Below are positions 7,767 to 17,076 of a stretch of 64,000 nucleotides of DNA, piece after piece. The stretch comes from Bacteroidota bacterium. GTDB lineage: Bacteria; Bacteroidota; Bacteroidia; Flavobacteriales; Weeksellaceae. The DNA is taken from positions 1-64,000 of the forward strand of contig JAFDZI010000016.1 of NCBI GenBank assembly GCA_018266955.1, in the 5' to 3' direction. The notes beneath the pieces were generated by a model that made no database searches, had not been told where the DNA came from, and worked only from the letters and a program-made list of their open reading frames with translations. The translations under genes were made by a program, and so were the position numbers. How positions within the stretch are numbered: the stretch's first letter is position 1; every line of letters begins with the position of its first letter.

Positions 7767-9095
7767 TTAGAACGGATATTCAAAAATCATAGATTCGTGT
7801 AGGTAAGGGTTTCCTGAAGGGATAAGTTTCATTTTGCTTAAAGTGGTCATCACTACAAAAATAAATAATCCAGCAAAGAAAACTACAGATCCAATTTCTA
7901 ACAATCCGAAATTCCAGAAAGGACCTACTGTACCAGGCATTACCATTAGGAAGTGAATAATCAATTGTCCCAATATCACGATGCAAGCCATGGTTACTAC
8001 TACTTTATAATTTCTCTTTATGCTGGAACTTACCATAACAATAAGAGGGATTAAGAAAGTAGGAATTAAACTCGGTAAGAAAAGTGCTGAATAGTACTCG
8101 AATCTTCCAAAGAAATAATTTACTTCTTCAGGGATGTCGGCATACCAATACAACATAAACTGACAGAACCAAGTATAAGTCCAAAGCATAGAAGATGCAA
8201 ATAAGAACTTCCCTAAATCGTGTAAGTGGTTGTCATTAAACTGAGGTAAAAATCCATTCTTTTTTAAGTAAACAGAAATAATGATAATTACTGCAATTGC
8301 ACTTGCCAAACAGCTTACCAAAGCATACCAAATGTACATGGTTGAATACCAGTGTGGGTCGATGGACATTAACCAATCCCAAGCCCAAGCAGCTGAACAG
8401 AATCCGAAGAAAGCGATATATCCTACAGACCAGCTATAGACTTTTTTATAATCTTCTCTTGATTTAGTTTCGTCCACTTTTTTGGTGAGTGACTTTAATT
8501 TCCATACAAAGAAAGAGCCTCCAAGAACATAAATTAATGTTCTGATTACATAGAAAGGTACATTCAAAAACTTTTTCTTTTCATAAATAAGCGGATCAAA
8601 TTCTGATGAATTTGGATCTACCAAAGCAGGATCCATCCAATGGAATAAATGTCCATAGTGTGCTGCATTCAGAATTGCTACGATAATAAGTACTCCTCCT
8701 GCCCATGGCATGAAAGATCCTACCGCTTCCATTACTCTAGTCACAATAATAGACCAACCTGCATGTGAAGCATGCTGAATAGAATAAAAGAACATTGCCG
8801 CAGCGGATAAACCGAATAGGAATACTGCTACAAAGTGTATTGCAGATAAAGGTTCGTTTGCGATTTGATGTTTAACATGTTCAATATGTGACGCCGCATT
8901 ATGTCCTCCATTCATTTCACTTGAATGTGTGGGTGCATTGTGTCCATTCGAATGTACGGTTTCCATAAGGTGAGTAATTTTAGCTTCATCACCCAATAGA
9001 CCATGATTCATCATATAACCAGCGCCAAAAAGAACCAATCCCAGAACAATGAGTATTATAGATATTAATCTTAATTTTGGTGAAAATGTGTACAT
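7767..9095 (-). CDS. actF: Alternative complex III subunit ActF
   Basis: ActF is an integral membrane subunit of alternative complex III, the quinol:cytochrome c/electron-acceptor oxidoreductase that replaces cytochrome bc1 in many Bacteroidota. The 442-residue protein shows about ten hydrophobic segments, with a His-rich periplasmic or cytoplasmic loop (residues about 40-75: NGHNAPTHSSEMNGGHNAASH) after the first. It is the last gene of the act operon, 12 nt after actE, and is followed by a terminator instead of the cytochrome oxidase genes often found next in relatives. Confidence 0.92.
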   Translation of the reverse strand: MYTFSPKLRLISIILIVLGLVLFGAGYMMNHGLLGDEAKITHLMETVHSNGHNAPTHSSEMNGGHNAASHIEHVKHQIANEPLSAIHFVAVFLFGLSAAAMFFYSIQHASHAGWSIIVTRVMEAVGSFMPWAGGVLIIVAILNAAHYGHLFHWMDPALVDPNSSEFDPLIYEKKKFLNVPFYVIRTLIYVLGGSFFVWKLKSLTKKVDETKSREDYKKVYSWSVGYIAFFGFCSAAWAWDWLMSIDPHWYSTMYIWYALVSCLASAIAVIIIISVYLKKNGFLPQFNDNHLHDLGKFLFASSMLWTYTWFCQFMLYWYADIPEEVNYFFGRFEYYSALFLPSLIPTFLIPLIVMVSSSIKRNYKVVVTMACIVILGQLIIHFLMVMPGTVGPFWNFGLLEIGSVVFFAGLFIFVVMTTLSKMKLIPSGNPYLHESMIFEYPF

Positions 9096-9107
9096 TTTTT
9101 AATTCTT

Positions 9108-9818
9108 TTATTTAGTTGCTGTTTTATCTTTTGCATCCGTTGTTGCTTCAGGTGCAGTTGTAGTTGCTGCTACAGTTGTTGCAGGAGCTGGATTTATTCC
9201 ACCTTTAAAAGCACTCATTACATACATGGCTACTCTCCAACGATCGCCAGGGTTAAGTTGTCCTGCAAAAGAACCCATTGCGTTTCTACCATGGCTCAAT
9301 ACATAATGCACAGAACCAATAGTTACTTCTCTATCTTTATAGTTAGGAACTCCTGCATAAGCACCTCCTTGTACTATACTTCCTTGTCCATCTCCAGCTT
9401 CTCCATGACAAGCGGCACAAACTTGATTAAACAATTTTTTACCTCTTTCTATATCTTTTGCTTGGTTTGCAGGATTTAGAGGGGAAGATGCAATTAATTT
9501 AGATGCATCATAACCTGCGTTATATTCGTCCGCTTTCATCATTTTGGATGAATTCACATCTACGACACCATCAATATTTTGAGAAACAGTACCATCAACA
9601 GAAACCAATCCTGTAGCTCCATCGTTTTTTACGAAAGAAGGTATTGTATTTTCATGTTTAGAATAAGCGTCTTCCGCTTTTTGCAAAGGGTCATACGCTA
9701 CCGGGAAATACATATCCGGGAAATAAACCAATGGTGGGTTATCTTTAGGACCACAAGAATTAAGTAATACCGTTGTTATACCTAAGACAGCTCCAATTTT
9801 TAAAATATTATTTTTCAT
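9108..9818 (-). CDS. actE: Alternative complex III subunit ActE, monoheme cytochrome c lipoprotein
   Basis: ActE carries one c-type heme on the periplasmic face of alternative complex III. The leader ends in a lipobox LLNSC at Cys22, so the protein is membrane-anchored by lipid. The heme motif CAACH is followed by the expected fold, with the distal Met probably in NAMGSF. After the cytochrome domain comes an Ala/Thr-rich tail (residues about 215-236) of low complexity. It is 12 nt upstream of actF and one base after actD. Confidence 0.92.
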   Translation of the reverse strand: MKNNILKIGAVLGITTVLLNSCGPKDNPPLVYFPDMYFPVAYDPLQKAEDAYSKHENTIPSFVKNDGATGLVSVDGTVSQNIDGVVDVNSSKMMKADEYNAGYDASKLIASSPLNPANQAKDIERGKKLFNQVCAACHGEAGDGQGSIVQGGAYAGVPNYKDREVTIGSVHYVLSHGRNAMGSFAGQLNPGDRWRVAMYVMSAFKGGINPAPATTVAATTTAPEATTDAKDKTATK

Positions 9819-9819
9819 A

Positions 9820-10341
9820 TTAAGCTTCTTTTATGGTTATTTCTTCTACCCCTGTTTCTATAAAAAGTTGTTTTACAGCTTCCACATTATCTGTAACAAT
9901 CTCCATCAGAAACTTATCATCCGTTGTTCTTGGATCAGGATTCTGAGGCGGACAACCAGGATACATTTTATTTCTTACCAAGAAAGTCCAAGACATCATG
10001 TGTGCCGAGCAGAATACCATTAGCTCAAACATTGGTACTACGAATGCTGGCATATTATGTGCCCAATCAAAAGCTGGTTTACCACCGATATTCATTGGCC
10101 AATCATGGTTCATCATATACCAAGTTGTAAGAATACCAATTGTAATTCCATAAACGGCATAGCACCAAGCGGCATCAGAAATTCTAGTTTTCTTTAAGCC
10201 TAAAGCTTTATCGAGTCCATGAACTGGAAAAGGGGTATATACTTCTTGTATTTCAATTCCTTTTTCTTTAAATGATTTTACGCCTTGCATCAAATCATCA
10301 TCGTCGGCATATAAGCCATATACAATTTTAGTGGTGCTCAT
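9820..10341 (-). CDS. actD: Alternative complex III subunit ActD (DUF3341)
   Basis: ActD is a two-helix membrane subunit of alternative complex III. The protein begins MSTTKIVYGLYADDDDL and shows two transmembrane segments (about residues 57-79 and 93-115) after a soluble N-terminal domain, as is usual for DUF3341. I chose the ATG at 10341, which gives 173 residues; a GTG 27 nt upstream would add nine residues lacking conservation. The start overlaps the 3' end of actC by 14 nt, and the purine-rich aagaaggag just before the ATG acts as a ribosome-binding site. Confidence 0.92.
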   Translation of the reverse strand: MSTTKIVYGLYADDDDLMQGVKSFKEKGIEIQEVYTPFPVHGLDKALGLKKTRISDAAWCYAVYGITIGILTTWYMMNHDWPMNIGGKPAFDWAHNMPAFVVPMFELMVFCSAHMMSWTFLVRNKMYPGCPPQNPDPRTTDDKFLMEIVTDNVEAVKQLFIETGVEEITIKEA

Positions 10342-11725
10342 CTCCTTCTTTTGCTTTATAAGTTTCACCAGACATTTTCAAAATAGTTTTCAATTCGGCC
10401 TGTGCAATTACAGGGAATGTTCTTGCGTACAATAAGAATAATACAGAGAAGAATCCTATTGTTCCTAAGTAAACACCAACATCGATTATCGTTGGCATAA
10501 ACATAGTCCATGTAGAAGGTAAGTAGTCTCTTGAGATATTAATTACGATAATATCGAATCGCTCAAACCACATCCCGATGTTGATTATTAAAGCAACAAA
10601 GAAAGTCCAGAAGATGTTCGTTCTTAATTTTTTGAACCAGAAAGAAGCCGGAACTACTAAGTTACAAATAATAAGTGCCCAGAAAGCCCACCAATAAGGC
10701 CCCGTAGCTGCACCAGGAGAAAGATAAGTAAAATCTTCATATCTGGATCCTGAATACCAACCGATAAAATACTCAGTGGCATAAGCAACTGTTACCATAC
10801 CACCAGTAACAACGATTACAATGTTCATAATCTCGATATGATACATGGTGATGTATTCTTCTAAGTTACAAACTTTTCTTGCTACCAATAAGAGTGTTTG
10901 TACCATGGCAAATCCAGAGAAAATAGCTCCTGCTACGAAATATGGTGGATAAATTGTAGAGTGCCATCCTTTAATTACTGAAGTAGCAAAGTCAAAGGAT
11001 ACCGTGGTGTGTACTGAGAATACCAATGGTGTTGCAAGACCTGCCAACACTAAAGATAGTTCTTCAAATCTTTGCCAGTGTTTTGCTTTTCCACCCCAAC
11101 CGAAAGACAATAAGGTATAGATCTTTTTTGTCCAAGGAGTTTTAGCTCTATCTCGAATCATGGCAAAGTCAGGAATTAATCCCATAAACCAGAATACAGT
11201 AGAAACAGAGAAATAAGTAGAGATTGCAAATACATCCCAAAGAAGTGGTGAGTTGAAGTTAGTCCAAAGTGAACCATATTGGTTGGGAATTGGGAACACC
11301 CAATATCCTACCCATACTCTACCCATGTGAATTACTGGGAAGATGGCCGCTTGCACAACGGCAAAGATGGTCATCGCTTCCGCAGAACGGTTCACAGACA
11401 TTCTCCATCTTTGTCTAAATAATAATAGTACCGCTGAAATTAAGGTTCCGGCGTGACCAATACCTACCCACCAAACGAAGTTGGTAATATCCCAACCCCA
11501 GTTGTTGGTTCTGTTGAGTCCCCATGCTCCAATACCGGTTCCGATAGTGTAAGCGATGCACCCGAATCCATAGATGAATAGTACTAAGGCTGCATAAAGT
11601 GAAATCCACCATAATTTGCCTGCTCTTTCTTCTATAGGTCTAGCGATATCTTCTGTGATATCATGATAAGTCTTATGACCAATAATTAAAGGTTCCCTTA
11701 TCGGAGCTTCGTAATGTCCTGACAT
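10328..11725 (-). CDS. actC: Alternative complex III subunit ActC (NrfD-like)
   Basis: ActC is the NrfD-like quinol-oxidising membrane subunit, with about ten transmembrane helices in 465 residues. The N-terminus MSGHYEAPIREPLI and the WWVGIGHAGTLISA segment (about residues 89-102) are typical, the latter holding the His and polar residues close to the quinone site in characterised complexes. It follows actB by 18 nt and overlaps actD. Confidence 0.94.
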   Translation of the reverse strand: MSGHYEAPIREPLIIGHKTYHDITEDIARPIEERAGKLWWISLYAALVLFIYGFGCIAYTIGTGIGAWGLNRTNNWGWDITNFVWWVGIGHAGTLISAVLLLFRQRWRMSVNRSAEAMTIFAVVQAAIFPVIHMGRVWVGYWVFPIPNQYGSLWTNFNSPLLWDVFAISTYFSVSTVFWFMGLIPDFAMIRDRAKTPWTKKIYTLLSFGWGGKAKHWQRFEELSLVLAGLATPLVFSVHTTVSFDFATSVIKGWHSTIYPPYFVAGAIFSGFAMVQTLLLVARKVCNLEEYITMYHIEIMNIVIVVTGGMVTVAYATEYFIGWYSGSRYEDFTYLSPGAATGPYWWAFWALIICNLVVPASFWFKKLRTNIFWTFFVALIINIGMWFERFDIIVINISRDYLPSTWTMFMPTIIDVGVYLGTIGFFSVLFLLYARTFPVIAQAELKTILKMSGETYKAKEGDEHH

Positions 11726-11743
11726 TTTTTACCTATTTATTAT

Positions 11744-14700
11744 TTAAACTTTATTTTCTTTTCTATTTCTCACTTTGGTATGGTAGAATACATTCGGTTT
11801 AGTTCCGATTTCTTCTAACAAGATATATCTTCTGTTGCTTGCGAAAAGCTTTCTAACATGTGAAGATTTATCATTCATATCCCCGAATTGGATAGCGCCT
11901 GTAGAACAAGCTTTAGAACAAGCTGTTTGGAATTCACCATCTTCTACTTTTCTGCCATCTTTTTTCGCTTCTAAAATGGTCTGCTGTGTCATTTGAATAC
12001 ACATAGAACATTTTTCCATTACCCCTCTGGTTCTTACAACTACATCAGGATTCAATACCATTCTTCCTAAATCATTGTTTTGGTTATAATCGAACTTATC
12101 ATTCAAATTATAAGTAAACCAGTTGAATCTTCTTACTTTGTACGGACAGTTGTTGGCACAATATCTAGTTCCTACGCATCGGTTATAAGCCATTTGGTTT
12201 TGACCTTGTTTCCCGTGAGAAGTTGCCGCTACTGGACAAACTGTTTCACAAGGAGCGTGGTTACAATGCTGGCACATTACCGGTTGGAAAATTACATCTG
12301 GATTATCTGCCGGATGGTTAAGGATACCACTTTCTTTATTGAAAGCATTACCATACATACCTGGCACATCCAATCCTTCAGAAACTGCTTGTTCTTGAGT
12401 TAATTTTCTTTTCGCAGAGTAATAACGGTCAATTCTTAACCAATACATATCTCTGGACATTCTTACTTCATCTTTACCAACTACAGGTACATTATTTTCA
12501 GCCTGACATGCAATGATACAAGCACCACATCCTGTACACGCATTCAAATCTACAGACATGTTAAAGTGTGGTCCATCGGTATCGTCAAAAGAATCCCAAA
12601 GGTCTATCTTTCTTGCAGCTGTTGCTTGACCAGAAATGGTGTGATATTCAACAGGTTTATTCCAACCTTTTTTAGGATCATCAAATGGTACATTTAAGAA
12701 ATCTGCCAAAGGAACTTCCTTAGCGATATCATAACGACCCATCAATGTATTTTGTAATTGCATTCCAGCGAATTCATGTCCTGAACCTGTTTTTTCAATT
12801 TTTACATTAGAAAGAACAAGATTAGAACCATCAAAAAGTGGATAAGCATTGATACCCGTTGCTGCTACTTTTCCTGAATTCTTTTTTCCATAACCTAAAG
12901 CCAAACCAAAGGATCCTTGTGCTTGTCCTGGTTGGATAAATACAGGTACATTTTCAATTTTAACATTCCCTGCAGTTAGGGTTACATAGTCACCATTCAA
13001 TTGCATTCTACCATTAAGGTCATTGTCTAGACCTAAAGTTTTAGCATCAGCAGGTGAAATGGTTAAGTAATTGTCCCAAGAAAGTCTGGAGATAGGATCT
13101 GGTAACTCTTGTAACCATGGGTTGTTGGCTTGTGTACCGTCGCCTATTGCAGTTTTTGTATATAATTTTAATTCGAAATCTGAAGCTTTAAAATTACCAA
13201 GTTCCGCAACTGCTTGTGCTGCGTTTCCACCTGTATAAGACAATGTAGTTGCAATACCACCGGCATTAAAGCCATGATACAACGCTTGATTAAATGAGGT
13301 AGATCCTAGCAATGTTGTAGCGTTGGCCTTCAAATATTCATAATAATTGTTTTCTGGTGCTCCTTTACCATTAATCCAAACCAATAATGATTCTTCAATC
13401 TGTCTTGGTTTAAATATTTTTTGGATGGTTGGCTGCATTAAGGAATAAGCGCCCGTTTGCGGTGCAATATCTCCCCAAGACTCTAACCAATTGGCTACAG
13501 GAATTACAACTTTAGCGGCATCGTACATTTCATTTTTCTTATCGGAAAATGCAACTACGAAACCTGCTTTGGAAAGAGATTTTTTAAAATCCTCCCCTTT
13601 GTTGCTAGAATAAATTGGGTTGATGTTGTTGGTAATTAATACCCCAACTTGACCTCCATTTAACCAAGATAAAAACTCTTGATATCTTGCTCCATCAAAC
13701 TCTTTCAAGAAATTAGCTTTTCCTGTAAAAGCAGATGAGTTAATTTTTTGGTTGATTAAGTGAGATAAAACGATTGCTGCTTTTGAACCATCAGCAAGAA
13801 CAACGGCATTACTTCCTTTTTCTTGTAACTTTTTCACAAGTTCAGAAGCTGTCTTATCGGATGTTCCACCATTAAGTCCATTGTAAACTTCTACTAAAAG
13901 TTTATTAACAGCACTTGGTTTTAAAGGAATTCTTGTATCTGAGTTGGCACCAGTTAAAGACATATTGGTTTCCACTTGTATGTGTTCCAACATATTTTCT
14001 CCCGGTTTTCTTGCCGCTGCATAAGAAGATTCTAAGCTTTGCGCATTAAAATCTCCTAAGAAATCAGCTTGGAAAGAAATTACCAATTGAGATTTGCTTA
14101 AATCATATACCGGTAAAGCTCTCATTCCGAATACTTCTTGTGCTGCATCTAAATTGGCTGCATAAGGTATTGCGTCGTAAGTAACCAACTCTGCAGATGG
14201 ATATTTGGTTTTGAAATCACCAAATAATTTTTTGAAAGTTGGAGAGGCAAAAGAATGCGATAAAACAACGATTTTCTTGTTGGATGAAGCTGCGGAAGTT
14301 AATGCTTTTAGCACTTCATCATCCACCTTATCAAAAGTTTCGTCTTTTCCGTTTAATTTAGGTTGTTTTACTTTGTCATTGTCATACAAAGAAAGCACAC
14401 TCGCTTGAGCTCTAGCGTTGGTCTTACCCAACTCATTCGCTGCAGGATTTGCTTCAATTTTGATAGGTCTTCCCTCTCTTGTTTTTACCAGCACACTAGC
14501 AAAATCAGATCCATCAAAATAAGTGGAAGCGAAATAGTTTGCTACCCCTGGGATGACATCATGAGGTTTTACTACATAAGGAATCGTTTTAATAACCGGA
14601 GCTTCGCAGGCGGCCAAAGTAACTGCTGCCGTAGAGAAACCTAATAGTTTTAGGAAGTCTCTTCTGGTCGTGTTTACTGGACTGCTTTGATCTCCGCTTC

Positions 14701-14812
14701 TTATTTCATCCACTGGAATTTCATCCTGGAACTCTTTTTGCGCCAATCTTTTTGTCAAGGTTGGATCTTGTAGTTCGTGGATACTTCTGAATTGTATTTT
14801 ATTTGAAGCCAT
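11744..14812 (-). CDS. actB: Alternative complex III subunit ActB (molybdopterin-like plus 4Fe-4S domains)
   Basis: This 1022-residue subunit joins a molybdopterin-oxidoreductase-like domain with a ferredoxin-like domain. A twin-arginine export motif TTRRDFLKLLG (Arg50-Arg51) is followed by a lipobox-like Cys69. The C-terminal part has four cysteine clusters, beginning CTGCGACIIAC, CQHCNHAPCETVC, CVGTRYCANNCP and CSMCI, which would hold the iron-sulfur clusters that pass electrons towards the hemes of ActA. In known complexes the first domain has no molybdenum cofactor. It sits 22 nt after actA. Confidence 0.95.
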   Translation of the reverse strand: MASNKIQFRSIHELQDPTLTKRLAQKEFQDEIPVDEIRSGDQSSPVNTTRRDFLKLLGFSTAAVTLAACEAPVIKTIPYVVKPHDVIPGVANYFASTYFDGSDFASVLVKTREGRPIKIEANPAANELGKTNARAQASVLSLYDNDKVKQPKLNGKDETFDKVDDEVLKALTSAASSNKKIVVLSHSFASPTFKKLFGDFKTKYPSAELVTYDAIPYAANLDAAQEVFGMRALPVYDLSKSQLVISFQADFLGDFNAQSLESSYAAARKPGENMLEHIQVETNMSLTGANSDTRIPLKPSAVNKLLVEVYNGLNGGTSDKTASELVKKLQEKGSNAVVLADGSKAAIVLSHLINQKINSSAFTGKANFLKEFDGARYQEFLSWLNGGQVGVLITNNINPIYSSNKGEDFKKSLSKAGFVVAFSDKKNEMYDAAKVVIPVANWLESWGDIAPQTGAYSLMQPTIQKIFKPRQIEESLLVWINGKGAPENNYYEYLKANATTLLGSTSFNQALYHGFNAGGIATTLSYTGGNAAQAVAELGNFKASDFELKLYTKTAIGDGTQANNPWLQELPDPISRLSWDNYLTISPADAKTLGLDNDLNGRMQLNGDYVTLTAGNVKIENVPVFIQPGQAQGSFGLALGYGKKNSGKVAATGINAYPLFDGSNLVLSNVKIEKTGSGHEFAGMQLQNTLMGRYDIAKEVPLADFLNVPFDDPKKGWNKPVEYHTISGQATAARKIDLWDSFDDTDGPHFNMSVDLNACTGCGACIIACQAENNVPVVGKDEVRMSRDMYWLRIDRYYSAKRKLTQEQAVSEGLDVPGMYGNAFNKESGILNHPADNPDVIFQPVMCQHCNHAPCETVCPVAATSHGKQGQNQMAYNRCVGTRYCANNCPYKVRRFNWFTYNLNDKFDYNQNNDLGRMVLNPDVVVRTRGVMEKCSMCIQMTQQTILEAKKDGRKVEDGEFQTACSKACSTGAIQFGDMNDKSSHVRKLFASNRRYILLEEIGTKPNVFYHTKVRNRKENKV

Positions 14813-14834
14813 TGATACTTCTAATTTTTAGTTA

Positions 14835-16208
14835 TTAATAATGACATTTACCACACTCAAGACCTCCAATTGCATCTACTGTGATTTTACCGCCAGAAGC
14901 AGGATATTGCTTGGCAAGTTTATCATGTAAGTTTTTGAAGTATTCTTTATTATAACCGTTGTTCATATCTACTTCAGTAGTTCTATGACATTCGATACAC
15001 CATCCCATTGTAAAGTCATTGGCCATTTTCACCTGATCCATTTCATCTACTTTACCGTGACAAGCTTTACATACTACATCAATTTGATCATTTGGATTCT
15101 TCTTGTTGTATGAATTAATAATTGCTTGTTCACCAGCCACGACATGTTGAGAGTGATTGAAATAAACGAAATCTGGCATGTTGTGGATTCGTACCCATTC
15201 TACTGGTTTGGTTTTTCCTGTGTACATCTGTTTTGCAGGATCCCATCCTGTAGCGGCATAAATTTTTTGAATTTCACCGTCGTAGAAAGCCTTATCCTTG
15301 CCTTCTTCCATGTATTTTCCATTGTATTCAGAAATCATTCTGTGGCAATTCATACAAACATTCATGGAAGGTATTTCGGAAACTTTTCCATATTTAGCTC
15401 CTGTATGACACATTTGACAGTCAATCTTGTTTTCTCCAGCGTGAATTTTATGGGAAAAATGAATTGGTTGCTCTGGTTGGTATCCTTTGTAAACACCAAT
15501 CCACATGAGCCAGTTCCACACACCATAGAAAGCAAAAACAGCCAAAAGGCCTAATGCTAATTTCCCAATACCATTGTATTTTTTATAAAAATCAGCGAAA
15601 GAAGTAATTCTGTTTTCGTTTAATCCGCTTAATTCTTCAGATTGCTGAAGTTTTACTAGGCTTTTTATTTTAATTAATAACCAAACCAAAAGACCTCCAA
15701 TAGCCAACAATGAAGCGAACACAATCAATCCATCGTTTTTACCTTGTCTTTCTTTTTCTAAATCCGCAGCAGATCCTTGATCTGTAGTTGCAGCACCAGC
15801 AGCATCTTCTGCTTTAGGCTCTTCCTTAGGCGGATTGGTTGTGTACTCAAGAATGTCTTTGATGTCCTGATCCGTCATACTCGGGAAGGCAGTCATCTCA
15901 ACCTTGTTGAATTTTTCATAAAGCTCATTGGCATACTTGTCTCCAGATGCTCTAAGTGCTTTATTGTCCTTAATCCACTTGATGAACCACGCTTCATCAA
16001 GGTTTTGCTCCTTTTTAACTTTATCTACAACGCCGCCTAATGCTGGACCAACCAACTGCTTGTCTAAAGCGTGACAAGCCGCACAGTTAGTTTTGAAGAG
16101 TTTCTCTCCATTTTTAGCATCTCCTTGCGCATAGATAGAAGCAGTAGTTGATAGCAATAAACCTATTGCTAACAATCCTTTTTTGTAATGCTTACTCCAA
16201 CTAATCAT
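14835..16208 (-). CDS. actA: Alternative complex III subunit ActA with an N-terminal cytochrome c domain
   Basis: The 457-residue protein contains six heme-binding CxxCH motifs. The first, CAACH at 42-46 after a signal peptide, belongs to a separate monoheme domain. The remaining five (CQMCH, CMNCH, CKACH, CIECH, CGKCH) form the usual pentaheme ActA unit. An acidic Ala-rich linker and two hydrophobic segments (about residues 160-183 and 213-240) lie between. It is the first gene of the operon. A -7 box TACTTTTG lies at 16262-16255 on the minus strand. The periplasmic hemes receive electrons from ActB and pass them to a soluble carrier or an oxidase. Confidence 0.93.
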   Translation of the reverse strand: MISWSKHYKKGLLAIGLLLSTTASIYAQGDAKNGEKLFKTNCAACHALDKQLVGPALGGVVDKVKKEQNLDEAWFIKWIKDNKALRASGDKYANELYEKFNKVEMTAFPSMTDQDIKDILEYTTNPPKEEPKAEDAAGAATTDQGSAADLEKERQGKNDGLIVFASLLAIGGLLVWLLIKIKSLVKLQQSEELSGLNENRITSFADFYKKYNGIGKLALGLLAVFAFYGVWNWLMWIGVYKGYQPEQPIHFSHKIHAGENKIDCQMCHTGAKYGKVSEIPSMNVCMNCHRMISEYNGKYMEEGKDKAFYDGEIQKIYAATGWDPAKQMYTGKTKPVEWVRIHNMPDFVYFNHSQHVVAGEQAIINSYNKKNPNDQIDVVCKACHGKVDEMDQVKMANDFTMGWCIECHRTTEVDMNNGYNKEYFKNLHDKLAKQYPASGGKITVDAIGGLECGKCHY

Positions 16209-16254
16209 TTATTAAATCTTGGGTTAGAAAAAATTGAGTGTATAATCAATTGCG

Positions 16255-16262
16255 CAAAAGTA
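16255..16262 (-). promoter_or_regulatory. -7 box upstream of the act operon
   Basis: TACTTTTG on the minus strand matches TAnnTTTG and lies about 47 nt before the actA start. No TTG is found at the right distance, but the spacer contains a direct repeat tctgttaa...tctgttaa that might bind a regulator. Confidence 0.5.
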
Positions 16263-16368
16263 ACACTTTTAACAGATATTTAACAGAAACAAAATATGAC
16301 AATTCTGTCTTAAAGGCTAATTTATAATTATTCTAAATAACTATCGCGCTCATCTATTTTATTTATTT

Positions 16369-16376
16369 TAATTTTG
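16369..16376 (+). promoter_or_regulatory. -7 box of the SPOR-domain gene
   Basis: TAATTTTG matches TAnnTTTG and overlaps an in-frame GTG at 16376, so that GTG cannot be the start of the message. This supports the ATG at 16394. Confidence 0.5.
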
Positions 16377-16393
16377 TGAAAAATATTTATTTG

Positions 16394-16921
16394 ATGAAAA
16401 TGAAAACCCTTTTTACTCTTCTTTTATTGATTTTTACTTCCTATTCCTTTTCAGCTCAGCAAGTTGTAAAAAAAGATACTCTAAATGGCACACCACTTAC
16501 CGTAACGATGGACGCATCTATAGCTAAACTTATGAATGGCCTTGAAGAAAATTGTAGCGGAACAAACAATGCGAACAACAATGCAGCCAATTTAAATAAC
16601 CCCAATAAAGTTATAAAAGTCCCAAGTCGTGCTCTTACAAACGAAGAAATTTGCAGACAAAACCCAAGAATTTCAGGTTATAAAATACAAGTTATCGTTG
16701 CAAAATCAAATGACGAAGCAAATAAAATAAGAAGTGAATTCCGTTCTAAATTCCCAAATTTAAAAGTAGAAATTGATGCCTCACTAAGACCCAATTACAA
16801 AGTTTTGGCGGGCAGTTATTTTACTAAAGCAAGTGCCGCTAGTGATCTTAAAAATATTCGAAAAGAGTTTAGTACGGCTGTTCCTATTCAGTATAGGATT
16901 TTTTGTGCAGAAGCAAAATAA
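16394..16921 (+). CDS. SPOR-domain secreted protein
   Basis: A signal peptide (MKMKTLFTLLLLIFTSYSFSAQ) is followed by a short low-complexity Asn-rich stretch and a C-terminal SPOR domain (about residues 100-170, with YKIQVIVAKSNDEA and YKVLAGSYFTKASAASD). SPOR domains bind septal peptidoglycan stripped of stem peptides. I chose the ATG at 16394 because a -7 promoter box overlaps the earlier GTG. It diverges from the act operon, an arrangement I recall from other Flavobacteriia, though a functional link is not evident from sequence. Role in cell division or wall binding is inferred. Confidence 0.85.
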   Translation: MKMKTLFTLLLLIFTSYSFSAQQVVKKDTLNGTPLTVTMDASIAKLMNGLEENCSGTNNANNNAANLNNPNKVIKVPSRALTNEEICRQNPRISGYKIQVIVAKSNDEANKIRSEFRSKFPNLKVEIDASLRPNYKVLAGSYFTKASAASDLKNIRKEFSTAVPIQYRIFCAEAK

Positions 16922-17014
16922 GATGAAATATTTATAAACCATCGCTTTTTATTTTTATTCCCTTACAATTAAAATTCTTTGGAACATTATAAAAAACTTA
17001 CTATCCTAAATTGG

Positions 17015-17057
17015 ATAAAAAATGGCAGTCTTCTTTAATGAGGACTGCCATTTTATT
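17015..17057. terminator. Bidirectional terminator
   Basis: A perfect 10-bp stem (aatggcagtc/gactgccatt, 17021-17052) is flanked by A on the left and T on the right. It serves the SPOR gene and the convergent metallopeptidase gene. Confidence 0.85.
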
Positions 17058-17076
17058 TAAATTTATTGGTACGATT

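Noticed and set aside
15126-15554. 142-codon plus-strand open frame
   Set aside because: Fully antisense to actA with its five heme motifs; a shadow frame.
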